Positions 34,729 through 43,604 are shown, counted from the first letter of the stretch. The stretch is 53,731 nucleotides of DNA from an uncultured Bacteroidales bacterium (GCA_937960415.1 CALGPK010000032.1:1-53731), one strand, 5' to 3'. The notes: generated from the letters alone by a model not told the origin. Translations and numbers: made by a program.

Positions 34729-36750
34729 CTACTTTTTATATAAAGGAATAAACGAAGGTCTCTGTAATGATTGAATTTTAGCCAATTGATTTAAAAATGC
34801 ACTCATTTCGGATAGATCAATAATTCCGTTCTTATCCATATCGTTGTTAGGATGCAAGCTATTTGCCAACAAATTAAACATAGGAACAGGTTGAATATGA
34901 TTGATGCTCAAATAAAAAACACCTTTTCGTGCCGTAAGTTCTTTATCAAAATATCTGTTGAGCAATTCATCATCGGCAAGTTGCCAATTATCGGGCAGTT
35001 TAGATGTTTTATTGGACAAGTTAATAAATAAACCTGCCGTGGCTTTAGTTTTTAAAATCGTTTTTGCTATATAATCTAAGGGAAACATATGTTGGTTTAT
35101 ATCTTTAATAGTGGCTTCGGGTAATAGCAAATAAAATTTTTGATTAGAAACATCTTGAACAATATATCCGTTAATTGCAATTAATATCATGCTATTCTGA
35201 TTTTTAACATCAACAATAGAATCGAGAACTTGACGTATTTTATATTCGGTTAACTCGCGATCGGTTAAGTTTCGAACTGTAACCGATTTAAAAAGTTTTT
35301 GCTCTTGCATTTGTAGCAATGATATCCATTTTTCTGGTTGATCTTTAATCATATCGGCCGATAATTTTTTGTCGGCATATTTTTTAACATTTAAAACAAC
35401 TATTTTTAAGTCTGTTTCCTGACTGAATTGTTCAACATCAAAATACGTTACCAAAAGTTCAGGAGATAAAACAAAATCGTTTGAATTGGGCTTAAAAGCT
35501 ATAAGCTGTATTTCGCTTTTTTCGTAATCAAGATATATTTCGTAATTGATTTCAATGTTTTTGTTGGTATTAATCTTAATCGATATAGGCTTAACAACTT
35601 CTTTGTTACCATTTATCATTCGAGTATATTCAACCTTATTCAAAAATAATTGCACAAGGTTGTATTGAGGATTAATGATTTCGAAACTCACCGGTAAAAC
35701 TCGTTTTGTTGAAATATATGGATTTTGCGGTGGACTATTGATTGAAATTTGAGTTGGGTTTTGATATTGTAAAGAAACTTTTTGCTGTTCAATAGGCTGA
35801 ATATTTAATGCAGATACATTCCAGATTTTTACCATTTTATCAACAGCTCCACTGGCTAATTGCTTGCCATCGGGTCGAAAAGCAAGCGAACGAATCCCCT
35901 GCGTATGTCCTTTTAATTGAAAATCAGAAGTTCCTTTTGATACGTTCCAAATATGTATGATATTATCGTTGCCGCCACTAGCCAAATACTTGCCATCGGG
36001 ACTAAAAGCTAAAGCAAATACTGCATCGGTATGTCCTTTTAGCACTTTTATTAAAGTTCCGTTGGTTGCATTCCATATTTTTACTGCGTTCTCTAGTCCA
36101 GCTGTTGCAATCATGCTTCCATCGGGACTGAAAGCTAAAACCTCAATAGGAAATGAAGAGGTTTTGACACTAAAAATTTCTTTGCCGTTGGCAATATCCC
36201 ATAATTTCAACAACTGATCGTAGCCGCCGGTGGCTAATTTTGTTCCATCAGGGCTAAAAGCCAATGAACGCACGCATTGGGTATGTCCCGACAAATTCTT
36301 CAGATTAAGACCGGTAGGTACGTACCAAAAACGTATATCCAAATCCCAACCTGCACTGACAATCAAATTGCCCTGAACGTTGAACGAAACACATCGAGCA
36401 GCCTGAGTATGACCATAATAGCGACGAATGATTTTATTTTTCGACAGATCCCACAATTTTATTGTTTTATCCCAACTCCCTGCCAAAATGTAATTACCAT
36501 CGGGGCTATAAGCAATTGATACATCACCTTCACCCTTGTCATCTAAAATGGCAACATTATTAAAGTTTTCGGAATTGAACAAATGAATTTGCTTATTTGC
36601 GTGTAAAACGGCAAATGTTTTACCATCGGGAGCATATTCGATTTCAAGAACCGATTTGGGTAGTTCTATGTTTTTAAGCAAACTTATCTGAGCAGATGTT
36701 TCTACCCACAAATGCAGTAAAAATAATATTACCAATATAAAATACCGCAT
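34729..36750 (-). CDS. Exported WD40 protein with degenerate caspase-like C-terminal domain
   Basis: A 673-residue protein with a signal peptide (to about VETSAQ, residue 20). Seven WD40 repeats cover roughly 22-312, several with classical LAFSPDG...KLWD blocks, enough for one seven-bladed propeller. A beta-rich linker is at about 325-420. Residues of about 425-600 follow the strand-helix order of a caspase (C14) fold, but MILIAINGYIV stands where the catalytic GHG is expected and GLFINLSN where DACHSG is expected. An EF-hand-like loop DMDKNGIIDLSE lies near residue 640. It looks like a pseudo-protease. A -7 box lies 15 bases upstream of the ATG. Confidence 0.78.
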   Translation of the reverse strand: MRYFILVILFLLHLWVETSAQISLLKNIELPKSVLEIEYAPDGKTFAVLHANKQIHLFNSENFNNVAILDDKGEGDVSIAYSPDGNYILAGSWDKTIKLWDLSKNKIIRRYYGHTQAARCVSFNVQGNLIVSAGWDLDIRFWYVPTGLNLKNLSGHTQCVRSLAFSPDGTKLATGGYDQLLKLWDIANGKEIFSVKTSSFPIEVLAFSPDGSMIATAGLENAVKIWNATNGTLIKVLKGHTDAVFALAFSPDGKYLASGGNDNIIHIWNVSKGTSDFQLKGHTQGIRSLAFRPDGKQLASGAVDKMVKIWNVSALNIQPIEQQKVSLQYQNPTQISINSPPQNPYISTKRVLPVSFEIINPQYNLVQLFLNKVEYTRMINGNKEVVKPISIKINTNKNIEINYEIYLDYEKSEIQLIAFKPNSNDFVLSPELLVTYFDVEQFSQETDLKIVVLNVKKYADKKLSADMIKDQPEKWISLLQMQEQKLFKSVTVRNLTDRELTEYKIRQVLDSIVDVKNQNSMILIAINGYIVQDVSNQKFYLLLPEATIKDINQHMFPLDYIAKTILKTKATAGLFINLSNKTSKLPDNWQLADDELLNRYFDKELTARKGVFYLSINHIQPVPMFNLLANSLHPNNDMDKNGIIDLSEMSAFLNQLAKIQSLQRPSFIPLYKK

Positions 36751-36765
36751 GAAAATTTAAACTAT

Positions 36766-36773
36766 CAAATATA
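36766..36773 (-). promoter_or_regulatory. Candidate -7 box of the WD40/PAS operon
   Basis: On the minus strand, TATATTTG (36773-36766) is a perfect TAnnTTTG, 15 bases before the ATG. The -33 region (GTTT at 19 bases) is a partial match. It lies in the 88-base gap after the LytS-type kinase, so the WD40 operon may be transcribed independently. Confidence 0.4.
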
Positions 36774-36838
36774 CGTTTAATTTTTAATACTTAAACGCAT
36801 TATAATATTAACAACGTGCAGAATAAGATAAACTTTAA

Positions 36839-38770
36839 CTATTCCGTTGCAGGAAATTCGAAAAGTACTTTTGTTCCCGACTTAAAAACAGGGTGATCAG
36901 TTAAAGGTTGTATGTACATTCGAATGTTTGTTTTGTTTAGCTGATTGTATATTTCTATTCGCTTTTGCGTAATTCCAATACCTCTCGATATTTTATCGTT
37001 ATCTTTTTGCCTATCTGTAAAGCCAATCCCGTTGTCAATAAGTTCGCAAAACAGGGTGTTGTTTTTTTCCTTAATGTTTATTTCTATAGCCCATTCAGTA
37101 TTAGAAGTCTCATCACCAAAAAAGCCATGCCATATAGCGTTTTCTACAAAAGGCTGCAACAATAGCGGAGGAATTTTGTATCGAATCGGATTAAACTGAT
37201 TTAACTTATTGATCGAAAAACGAAATTTATTTTTCAATCTCAACTGTTCAAGCTCAACGTAGAGTTTTAACGATTCTATTTCTGCCAAAAAAGAAACCGA
37301 ATGCTGTTGAGAGTTATCAAAAACAACACGCAAAAGCCTTGAAAACAATGCAATATACTTACTTGTTAGCTCGTAATCGTTGTTTTTAATATTCCATTGA
37401 ATAGAGTTAAGTATATTAAAAATAAAATGCGGGTTTATTTGTAACGACATAGCTTCTATTTTGTAAGTCAACAATTCTTTCTCGAGCAACGATCGCGTAT
37501 GCATATTTTTGTTTCGAATGTAGAAATAACCGAAGCCAGCCAAAATAAGTACAACAAAAAACATGATAATGTAAATATACAAGAGCATTTGTTTCGATTT
37601 AAGTTCGGTTTCCTTCTTACTCAACATTGCTTCACTGGCTTGCTTTTCTTTTTTGAGCTTTTGTAACGAAAGGTCTCTTACAGAAAGGTCCAGTTGAGCT
37701 ACCAACGAATTTATGGTTCTTTCGTTTTCAATTTTATTCAAACTATCGTTGTATTGATGATAAACCGTCAAATATTCTAAAGCTTTCTTATAATTATGCT
37801 GTTTCTGTTCTATTCTTGATAAATACCAGTTGGCATACATAAATTGATCATCTAATTTATGAAGTTGAGATAGTTTATACATTTCCTCGGCATACCATCG
37901 AGCTTGATGAAATCGTTGTTTGAGAATTAACAAATCGGCATAATTTCCCAATGTTATACACAGGCTTTTTGGATTATTACTTTGCCTTTTGAGTTCGAGC
38001 GATTGCTTCATAAAAAATTCTGACGAATCGTACATTTTCAAATCCTTGTATGCGTTGGCAATATTGTTTAAAACTCTCGACCATTTTATTTTTTGATTTA
38101 ATTGCTCATAAAGGTTAGCTGCTTCGTATAAATACTTTAACGACTCCTTTTTTTTACCCATATCACTAAGTGCCGCACCAACTGTTGTTAATACATTGGA
38201 ATAAAAGTTTTTTCTCGATTTTACAGTCTCGTTGTTTAACAATTTTAAACCTGCTTCGTATGCATGTTTATATTCTTTCGATAAATAATAAGCGTTCATT
38301 ATGCTAAAATGAGTACTGGCTATACCCAACGAATCGGAATGATTTTCGTATATTCGATACGACTTATTGTAATAAACAATAGCACTATCATAGTTTCCAA
38401 TATTCAATAAATAATTTTCTCCTATTTCGAAATAAGAAGCAGCTAAATTATGATAGTCATTCAACAACAAATTCAACTTTACCGAAGCATGAGCATATAT
38501 TAAAGCACGTTTAAAATCTTCTCTTCGACGATAGTGGCTGGCATAAAATAAATAACATTTAGCCAAACTTGTATAACAACGAATATCTTTACTTTTATTT
38601 TCAGCTTTTCGAATGTAATACAAAAAAGAGTCGGCATTAACTTCTGAAAAACTATATGCTTTATCGAGCCATTGTTTGATTATTGCCGTATCGGCCACAT
38701 TATTTTGCCCATTAACTTCAACAACTACCGCAACAGCAAAAGTAAATATTGCTAATATAAACTTATTCAT
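36839..38770 (-). CDS. TPR-containing LytS-family sensor histidine kinase
   Basis: About 643 residues: a signal peptide (to about EVNGQ), a periplasmic TPR array (about 25-370), a coiled coil, one membrane segment (about 400-425, YIYIIMFFVVLILAGFGYF), then a His_kinase domain. The phospho-His is in QINPHFIFN near residue 448. ATPase motifs ENAIWHGF, LIDNGIGF and GIGITQKRIEIY are intact. A frame extending to 38881 is rejected because the ATG at 38770 overlaps the queD stop (AATGAATAA) and begins the signal peptide. Such kinases normally pair with a LytTR response regulator, and none is present in the window. Confidence 0.88.
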   Translation of the reverse strand: MNKFILAIFTFAVAVVVEVNGQNNVADTAIIKQWLDKAYSFSEVNADSFLYYIRKAENKSKDIRCYTSLAKCYLFYASHYRRREDFKRALIYAHASVKLNLLLNDYHNLAASYFEIGENYLLNIGNYDSAIVYYNKSYRIYENHSDSLGIASTHFSIMNAYYLSKEYKHAYEAGLKLLNNETVKSRKNFYSNVLTTVGAALSDMGKKKESLKYLYEAANLYEQLNQKIKWSRVLNNIANAYKDLKMYDSSEFFMKQSLELKRQSNNPKSLCITLGNYADLLILKQRFHQARWYAEEMYKLSQLHKLDDQFMYANWYLSRIEQKQHNYKKALEYLTVYHQYNDSLNKIENERTINSLVAQLDLSVRDLSLQKLKKEKQASEAMLSKKETELKSKQMLLYIYIIMFFVVLILAGFGYFYIRNKNMHTRSLLEKELLTYKIEAMSLQINPHFIFNILNSIQWNIKNNDYELTSKYIALFSRLLRVVFDNSQQHSVSFLAEIESLKLYVELEQLRLKNKFRFSINKLNQFNPIRYKIPPLLLQPFVENAIWHGFFGDETSNTEWAIEINIKEKNNTLFCELIDNGIGFTDRQKDNDKISRGIGITQKRIEIYNQLNKTNIRMYIQPLTDHPVFKSGTKVLFEFPATE

Positions 38771-39212
38771 TATCCGATGCATACCATTCTGCATAAGAAT
38801 TAGCTGTTTCCCACAAACGCACAGCAAATAAACTAACCCCAGCAGGCAATTTAGAACGTATAAGATTAGCAAACTCCACAACCATATTTTCGCACGTTGG
38901 CTGATAATGGGTTATATGTCTCCTATCGAACATTTGTTCGGTTTGTAGCAACGTGTCGTGTTTCGAACGCTCACTGATTACCAACGAATGATCCATTTGG
39001 TTTACTATGGCATCGTTTACAATTTTTTTCAGATCGCCAAAATCTATTACCATCCCCAATTTAGGACTCGACTCATCTGTTATAGGCTCGCCTATAACCG
39101 TTACCTGAAGAATATAGCTGTGACCATGAATATTGGCACATTTTCCATCGTAGTTCCAAAGAGCATGTGCCATCTCAAATCGAAACTCTTTGGTTACTCT
39201 AACTCTGGGCAT
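38763..39212 (-). CDS. queD: 6-carboxy-tetrahydropterin synthase (6-pyruvoyl-tetrahydropterin synthase family)
   Basis: A 149-residue T-fold enzyme. Zinc ligands are H16, H29 and H31 (FEMAHALW and IHGHS), with the catalytic Cys at C25 in DGKCANIHGH. DHSLV and the substrate-binding Glu region near the C-terminus are present. QueD makes 6-carboxy-tetrahydropterin for queuosine and other 7-deazapurines, while close relatives work in biopterin or folate pathways. Other que genes are absent here. It overlaps the LytS-type kinase by eight bases, an unrelated partner. Confidence 0.88.
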   Translation of the reverse strand: MPRVRVTKEFRFEMAHALWNYDGKCANIHGHSYILQVTVIGEPITDESSPKLGMVIDFGDLKKIVNDAIVNQMDHSLVISERSKHDTLLQTEQMFDRRHITHYQPTCENMVVEFANLIRSKLPAGVSLFAVRLWETANSYAEWYASDNE

Positions 39213-39226
39213 ATTTTTATTTTTTT

Positions 39227-39234
39227 TACATTTG
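39227..39234 (+). promoter_or_regulatory. Candidate -7 box for the outer-membrane barrel gene
   Basis: TACATTTG matches TAnnTTTG, 25 bases before the ATG at 39260. No matching -33 box is visible. Confidence 0.35.
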
Positions 39235-39259
39235 TCGGTTTTAAAGATACGAACTATTT

Positions 39260-40273
39260 ATGTTTCAAAGACTAACTATTTATTATTTTTTGTTTTTTTT
39301 AACGGGCATTGCAAATGCTCAAATCGACAGTTTGAGCCAAACCAAAAAAGTTGAACTTTTCGGTAATATTTATCCATCGTTTTATAGCACATATGCTAAA
39401 AACAAAGCTACTTATAATAGTTTTGAAATATACACTGCACAAATAGGAACAAAAATATCCATTAACAAAAAAATTAAAGGCATTATTCTGTACAACGTAA
39501 CAAAAACCACCAGCGACATACAAGTATTCGATAGTCTTCATCAAACTATAACTGTAAACTACTTTAAAGGAAGCGACTATACAGCTTTTCTAAAACAAGC
39601 CGAAATAGTTTGGGAACCTGCTAAAAACTGGGAACTTGCATTCGGACAGATCCTAAGCGAGCAATACCTTACCGTGCAAGATAGATTTTGGGGCTATCGC
39701 TACATTGCGTTTACATTGCAAGAGCGATATCAATTGGGCTATCCAGCCGACTTCGGGCTTCGAGCTGCCTTTCAGTACAACAAAGTAAGGATATCTACCA
39801 CCATTTCAAATGGAGATGGACCTTTCTATAAGCAAGATGCCAGAGGTTTGCTACAATATGCCTTAAATATTGAATATAAACCCAACAGTAAATGGATACT
39901 TAAATGGTACGGCAATATTTATCCTAACCATACCAAATACAAACTTTGTAACACCATATTTGCAGGATATAAAACCGACACATGGAAAATCGGTATCGAA
40001 GGTGTTGAAGTGAACAACGACCAGTGGAACAACCAAAACAACTATCGGGCTTTTTCGATATACGGTTCGTACAATTTTGTAAAACAATGGTGTATCATTG
40101 CACGTGAAGATTATATTATTAAAAATTCAACCCTCAACAACACGTCGTTTAGCATCATAGGTGTTCAGTACGAAGCCGATGAAAATTTGCAAATATCTGT
40201 AAACCAACGATTTTTTAATAATCAACAACAAAGTTACTGGCAAACATATTTAAGTGCAGGTTTTAAATTTTAG
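39260..40273 (+). CDS. Outer-membrane beta-barrel (porin-like) protein
   Basis: A 337-residue protein with a signal peptide ending near GIANAQ (residue 21). Amphipathic alternating strands fill the rest, and the C-terminus ends in LSAGFKF, the terminal aromatic of an outer-membrane barrel. The spacing of strands and length resemble porins of the phosphate-selective or OprO type, but no diagnostic motif is seen. Cargo is unknown. Its stop overlaps that of the convergent ArsR gene by four bases. Confidence 0.72.
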   Translation: MFQRLTIYYFLFFLTGIANAQIDSLSQTKKVELFGNIYPSFYSTYAKNKATYNSFEIYTAQIGTKISINKKIKGIILYNVTKTTSDIQVFDSLHQTITVNYFKGSDYTAFLKQAEIVWEPAKNWELAFGQILSEQYLTVQDRFWGYRYIAFTLQERYQLGYPADFGLRAAFQYNKVRISTTISNGDGPFYKQDARGLLQYALNIEYKPNSKWILKWYGNIYPNHTKYKLCNTIFAGYKTDTWKIGIEGVEVNNDQWNNQNNYRAFSIYGSYNFVKQWCIIAREDYIIKNSTLNNTSFSIIGVQYEADENLQISVNQRFFNNQQQSYWQTYLSAGFKF

Positions 40274-40581
40274 TCGTTGTGGCATTGTTGAATACAGTTT
40301 AAAATATTAGATATTCTTTCGTGACTTATGGTGTAAAAAATGTTTTTCCCTTTTCGTTTAGCACAAACAATGTTTCTCGTTTTCATGATACTAAGATGAT
40401 GCGAAGTAGTAGACTGTTCGATATTTAAAATCTCATGAATTTCTGATACGGTGAGGGGTTTGCCATTGCTTAATAACTTTAAAATAGCTATTCGTAAAGG
40501 ATGAGCCATTGCTTTGAGCATTTCGGCGGCTTCGGTCAATTTTTCTAAATTAAGCAATGAGTCTATTTCAATCTTTGTCAT
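40270..40581 (-). CDS. ArsR-family winged-helix regulator
   Basis: About 103 residues. The winged helix includes LKAMAHPLRIAILKLLSNGKPLTVSEIHEIL and the recognition helix around QSTTSHHLSIMKTRNIVCAKR. There is no CxCxxC metal site of the ArsR/SmtB sort near the recognition helix, though a single Cys occurs in VCAKR and one near the C-terminus, so it may sense a non-metal or redox signal. The ATG at 40581 is used: the upstream TTG lies within the promoter's -7 box. It is monocistronic and convergent with the barrel gene. Confidence 0.85.
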   Translation of the reverse strand: MTKIEIDSLLNLEKLTEAAEMLKAMAHPLRIAILKLLSNGKPLTVSEIHEILNIEQSTTSHHLSIMKTRNIVCAKRKGKNIFYTISHERISNILNCIQQCHND

Positions 40582-40596
40582 TGATTTAAATTTATG

Positions 40597-40628
40597 CAAA
40601 TATATAGATATGTATTTTTACAAGCAAA
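40597..40628 (-). promoter_or_regulatory. ArsR gene promoter
   Basis: On the minus strand, a perfect TTTG (40628-40625), 20 bases, and a perfect TATATTTG (40604-40597), with the ATG 15 bases further on. This is the fullest consensus match in the window. Confidence 0.6.
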
Positions 40629-40658
40629 TTTTTTTATTGCAATATTTGGGTTTATTCG

Positions 40659-41663
40659 TCATCTAACCACATTTACCTCACGCTCCAATTTTACTTTAAA
40701 TTTATCGAAAACCTTATTAACGATAATTTCTGAAAAATGATAAATATCTTGTGGAGTAGCTTTACCATAATTCACAATCACCAGCGGTTGCATCGGATAA
40801 GTTCCTGTATCACCAACCCTATAACCTTTTAAGCCAGCCTTTTCAATAAGCCATGCAGCAGGTATTTTAATCTTATTGTCCTCAGTTCTAAAAAAAGGCA
40901 TATCCGGATAACATGGCAAAAGATCATTAAAAACCGATGCATCTACTATCGGATTTTTGAAAAAACTGCCGGCATTACCCAACAGTTGCGGCTCTGGTAG
41001 TTTTTTTTTACGTATATCGATAATTCTCTGACGTACGGTACTTAAACTTATTGTATGACCAGTCAATTCATTTATTAAATTCCCATAGTTAAGAACAAAA
41101 CGATGATTTTTTTTGGTAAGCTTGAATAAAACCTCTGTTATTAACCACTTTTCGTCACTACTTTTAAAGTAGCTGTTTCGGTAAGAAAAACAACAATCAT
41201 TGTTTGTAAATTTACGCTTTTCAAAAGTAATCAGATTAATAGCATCGACTATTTGAATCGTGTCTTTAACTTCAACTCCGTATGCTCCTATGTTCTGTAT
41301 GGGCGATGCCCCAACAGTTCCCGGTATAAGCGATAAATTCTCCAGTCCGCCCCAATTTTGTTCGACACAATAACCCACAAAATTGTCCCAAATCTCGCCT
41401 GCTTTTGCCCTAACCCACACAAAATGCTCATTCTCATCTACCACACCAATCCCTTTTATCCGTATAACTATCACATATTCAGGTACTCGTAAAAACAACA
41501 CATTACTACCACCACCTAGTATGTAATAGTCTTTCTGTAAAAAACCATCGTTTAAAAGCTTTACAAGGTCGTCATCATTTTCTATTACCAACAAATTGGG
41601 AGCATATACATCGGTTCCAAATGTATGAAGGTGCTTCAACGGGTAGTTAATGTAAGTTTTCAT
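40659..41663 (-). CDS. murB: UDP-N-acetylenolpyruvoylglucosamine reductase
   Basis: A 334-residue FAD enzyme making UDP-MurNAc in peptidoglycan synthesis. FAD-binding motifs YILGGGSNVLF and IPGTVGASPIQNIGAYG are clear, and NAGSFFKNP holds the proton-donating serine. The C-terminal domain fits type I MurB, as in E. coli. It begins eight bases after the EEP-family gene, as the last gene of a three-gene set. Confidence 0.95.
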   Translation of the reverse strand: MKTYINYPLKHLHTFGTDVYAPNLLVIENDDDLVKLLNDGFLQKDYYILGGGSNVLFLRVPEYVIVIRIKGIGVVDENEHFVWVRAKAGEIWDNFVGYCVEQNWGGLENLSLIPGTVGASPIQNIGAYGVEVKDTIQIVDAINLITFEKRKFTNNDCCFSYRNSYFKSSDEKWLITEVLFKLTKKNHRFVLNYGNLINELTGHTISLSTVRQRIIDIRKKKLPEPQLLGNAGSFFKNPIVDASVFNDLLPCYPDMPFFRTEDNKIKIPAAWLIEKAGLKGYRVGDTGTYPMQPLVIVNYGKATPQDIYHFSEIIVNKVFDKFKVKLEREVNVVR

Positions 41664-41671
41664 TTGACAAC

Positions 41672-42718
41672 CTACTTCTGTAACAATATATACGATGGAA
41701 AGTGATCGGAATAGCCACCCGTAAAGGTATTGCCCACATAGGTTCTAAACGGGTAGCCAGCAAACTGCCCTTCTTTCTGCATCAAATACGAAGCATTAAA
41801 CACAGCGGCTTTTATTAACTTATATCCTCGAATGTTATGTGATATAAGCGGATACGAAACAATAAACTGATCGAATAAATTCCATTTATCGTTGTATGCC
41901 AGCGACCCAATCCCCTTTTTTACAAATATTTCGTACATGGGATTATACAAATCGCCTTTTTTAACTTTACTTTTATCGGGTTTGGCATTAAGATGCACCA
42001 AAATACTCTTGTTAGTAGGATCATCGTTAAAGTCGCCCATGATGATAATTTTAGCAAGACTATCGGTTCCAAATAACGAATCAACAATATGACGGCATAA
42101 TCGTGCGGCTGCTTCACGAAGTGGCGCACTTCGCTCCTCGCCTCCTCTGCGAGATGGCCAATGGTTGACAATAAAATGAAATAGCTCACCATCGATTATA
42201 CCCGATACTAAAAGCTGATCACGTGTATTAAATGACGTATCATTGGGCATTATAAGCGGATATGCCTTAGAATTTACAACAACCATGCGATCTTTTTGAT
42301 AAATGAGTGCCACATCAACACCACGACGATATCTACTATTGTAAATAATCAGATCGTAGTTACATGCCTTTAATAGTGGAGTATTTATTAAATCTCTTAG
42401 CACTGTTTCGTTTTCTACTTCGCACATTCCCATTACGGTAGGACACGACATATTGTTTGTTTTGCCTATATCAGCAATAACTTTTGAAAGATTATTGAGT
42501 TTTATTCGATATTTTTCGGTATTCCACTTATTAACACCAGATGGTAAGAACTCCTCATCGTCGTAATATGGGTCGTCAATCGTATCGTAAAGATTTTCTA
42601 CATTGTAAAAAGCAACCAGAATAGATTTTTTTGGTGAGTGAAAACTTGTAAAAAACAAGCTCAACAAAACAACTACTAAAATCAAGTATTTCATAAATTT
42701 TCGATTTTTGAATTTCAT
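41672..42718 (-). CDS. Exported endonuclease/exonuclease/phosphatase-family protein
   Basis: A 348-residue protein with an N-terminal hydrophobic signal (MKYLILVVVLLSLFFTSFHS, residues 9-28) and an EEP domain. Motifs are FYNVENLYDT, NHWPSRRGGEE, MGDFNDDP and YSDHFP, which supply the metal-binding and catalytic Asn, Asp and His residues. The substrate could be DNA, RNA or a phosphodiester lipid. Export suggests nutrient scavenging. It overlaps the methyltransferase gene by four bases (ATGA), supporting the upstream ATG. Confidence 0.88.
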   Translation of the reverse strand: MKFKNRKFMKYLILVVVLLSLFFTSFHSPKKSILVAFYNVENLYDTIDDPYYDDEEFLPSGVNKWNTEKYRIKLNNLSKVIADIGKTNNMSCPTVMGMCEVENETVLRDLINTPLLKACNYDLIIYNSRYRRGVDVALIYQKDRMVVVNSKAYPLIMPNDTSFNTRDQLLVSGIIDGELFHFIVNHWPSRRGGEERSAPLREAAARLCRHIVDSLFGTDSLAKIIIMGDFNDDPTNKSILVHLNAKPDKSKVKKGDLYNPMYEIFVKKGIGSLAYNDKWNLFDQFIVSYPLISHNIRGYKLIKAAVFNASYLMQKEGQFAGYPFRTYVGNTFTGGYSDHFPSYILLQK

Positions 42719-43587
42719 TTTTTTATATGAACAAAAATACCCAAAGGTAATTTTTTTTGAAAACGATCTGCTATAAATAACTCTCCAAATTCATACGAAT
42801 AACCGACAAAAATAGTTTTAACTAAATTCTCCAGAACCAGTACCGAAAAACCAAGAGAATAAACATTTAATACCATAAAAAATTTTTCGTTATGAGCCAT
42901 CTGTATCAAATATTTGAGCATCTCGTTTATGTCACGCTCCAATTTCCAGTCTTCACCATTAGGACCATGACCAAATGCAGGTGGGTCGAGTATAATACCA
43001 TGGTAACGGTTGCCACGCCGAATTTCGCGTTTAACAAATTTCATGGCATCGTCAATTATCCAGCGAATAGTAGAAATCTGATTCATGGAAGCATTGCCCG
43101 AAGCCCAATTTACAATTTGCTTCACACTATCTACATGAGTAACAGATGCACCTGCCCTGGCTGCAACCAAACTAGCTGCACCTGTATATGCAAACAAATT
43201 AAGCACTTTGGCTTGTGCAATATGTTGGCATTCGTTGTATATAAACTCCCAATTAGCAGCCTGTTCGGGGAATATGCCCACATGTTTAAAAGCAGTTAAA
43301 GCCAAACGAAAAAACAACGATTGAGATTTATTTCCACATAAAGGATACGATAGATTCCACGTATCGGACATAGTTTTATACTTTTTCCATTTGCCCGAAT
43401 TGGCCGATGTAGGAATATATTCTACTGTAGCCAACTTTAGCCATTCTTGCTCCGAAAGAGAAGTGTCCCATAGAGCCTGTGGTTCGGGTCTGATAGTAAT
43501 AATAGAAGCAAAACGTTCTAGCTTTTTAAAATTGCCAGAATCTATCAATTCATAATCTTTCCAGTATTGTGGACTCAGAAAATGCAT
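42715..43587 (-). CDS. RlmI/RlmK-like class I SAM-dependent methyltransferase
   Basis: About 290 residues. The SAM-binding core has VLNLFAYTGAASLVAARAGA (motif I), THVDSVK, and ILDPPAFGHGP (motif IV, as in RlmI and RlmK/L). It lacks the N-terminal PUA domain of RlmI, so it is a short form. The likely target is a nucleotide of 23S rRNA, but this is inference. The ATG at 43587 is preferred to a TTG at 43599, which falls within a -7 box. It starts the operon with the EEP gene and murB. Confidence 0.86.
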   Translation of the reverse strand: MHFLSPQYWKDYELIDSGNFKKLERFASIITIRPEPQALWDTSLSEQEWLKLATVEYIPTSANSGKWKKYKTMSDTWNLSYPLCGNKSQSLFFRLALTAFKHVGIFPEQAANWEFIYNECQHIAQAKVLNLFAYTGAASLVAARAGASVTHVDSVKQIVNWASGNASMNQISTIRWIIDDAMKFVKREIRRGNRYHGIILDPPAFGHGPNGEDWKLERDINEMLKYLIQMAHNEKFFMVLNVYSLGFSVLVLENLVKTIFVGYSYEFGELFIADRFQKKLPLGIFVHIKK

Positions 43588-43596
43588 AAAACTCTG

Positions 43597-43604
43597 CAAA
43601 GTTA
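43597..43604 (-). promoter_or_regulatory. Candidate -7 box of the methyltransferase-EEP-murB operon
   Basis: On the minus strand, TAACTTTG (43604-43597) is a perfect TAnnTTTG, only 9 bases before the ATG at 43587. This implies a leader of a few bases. No -33 match is visible at 19-21 bases. Confidence 0.35.

Noticed and set aside
38771-38881. An N-terminal hydrophobic extension of the LytS-type kinase
   Set aside because: It is out of frame with, and inside, queD. The ATG at 38770 begins a proper signal peptide and overlaps the queD stop.
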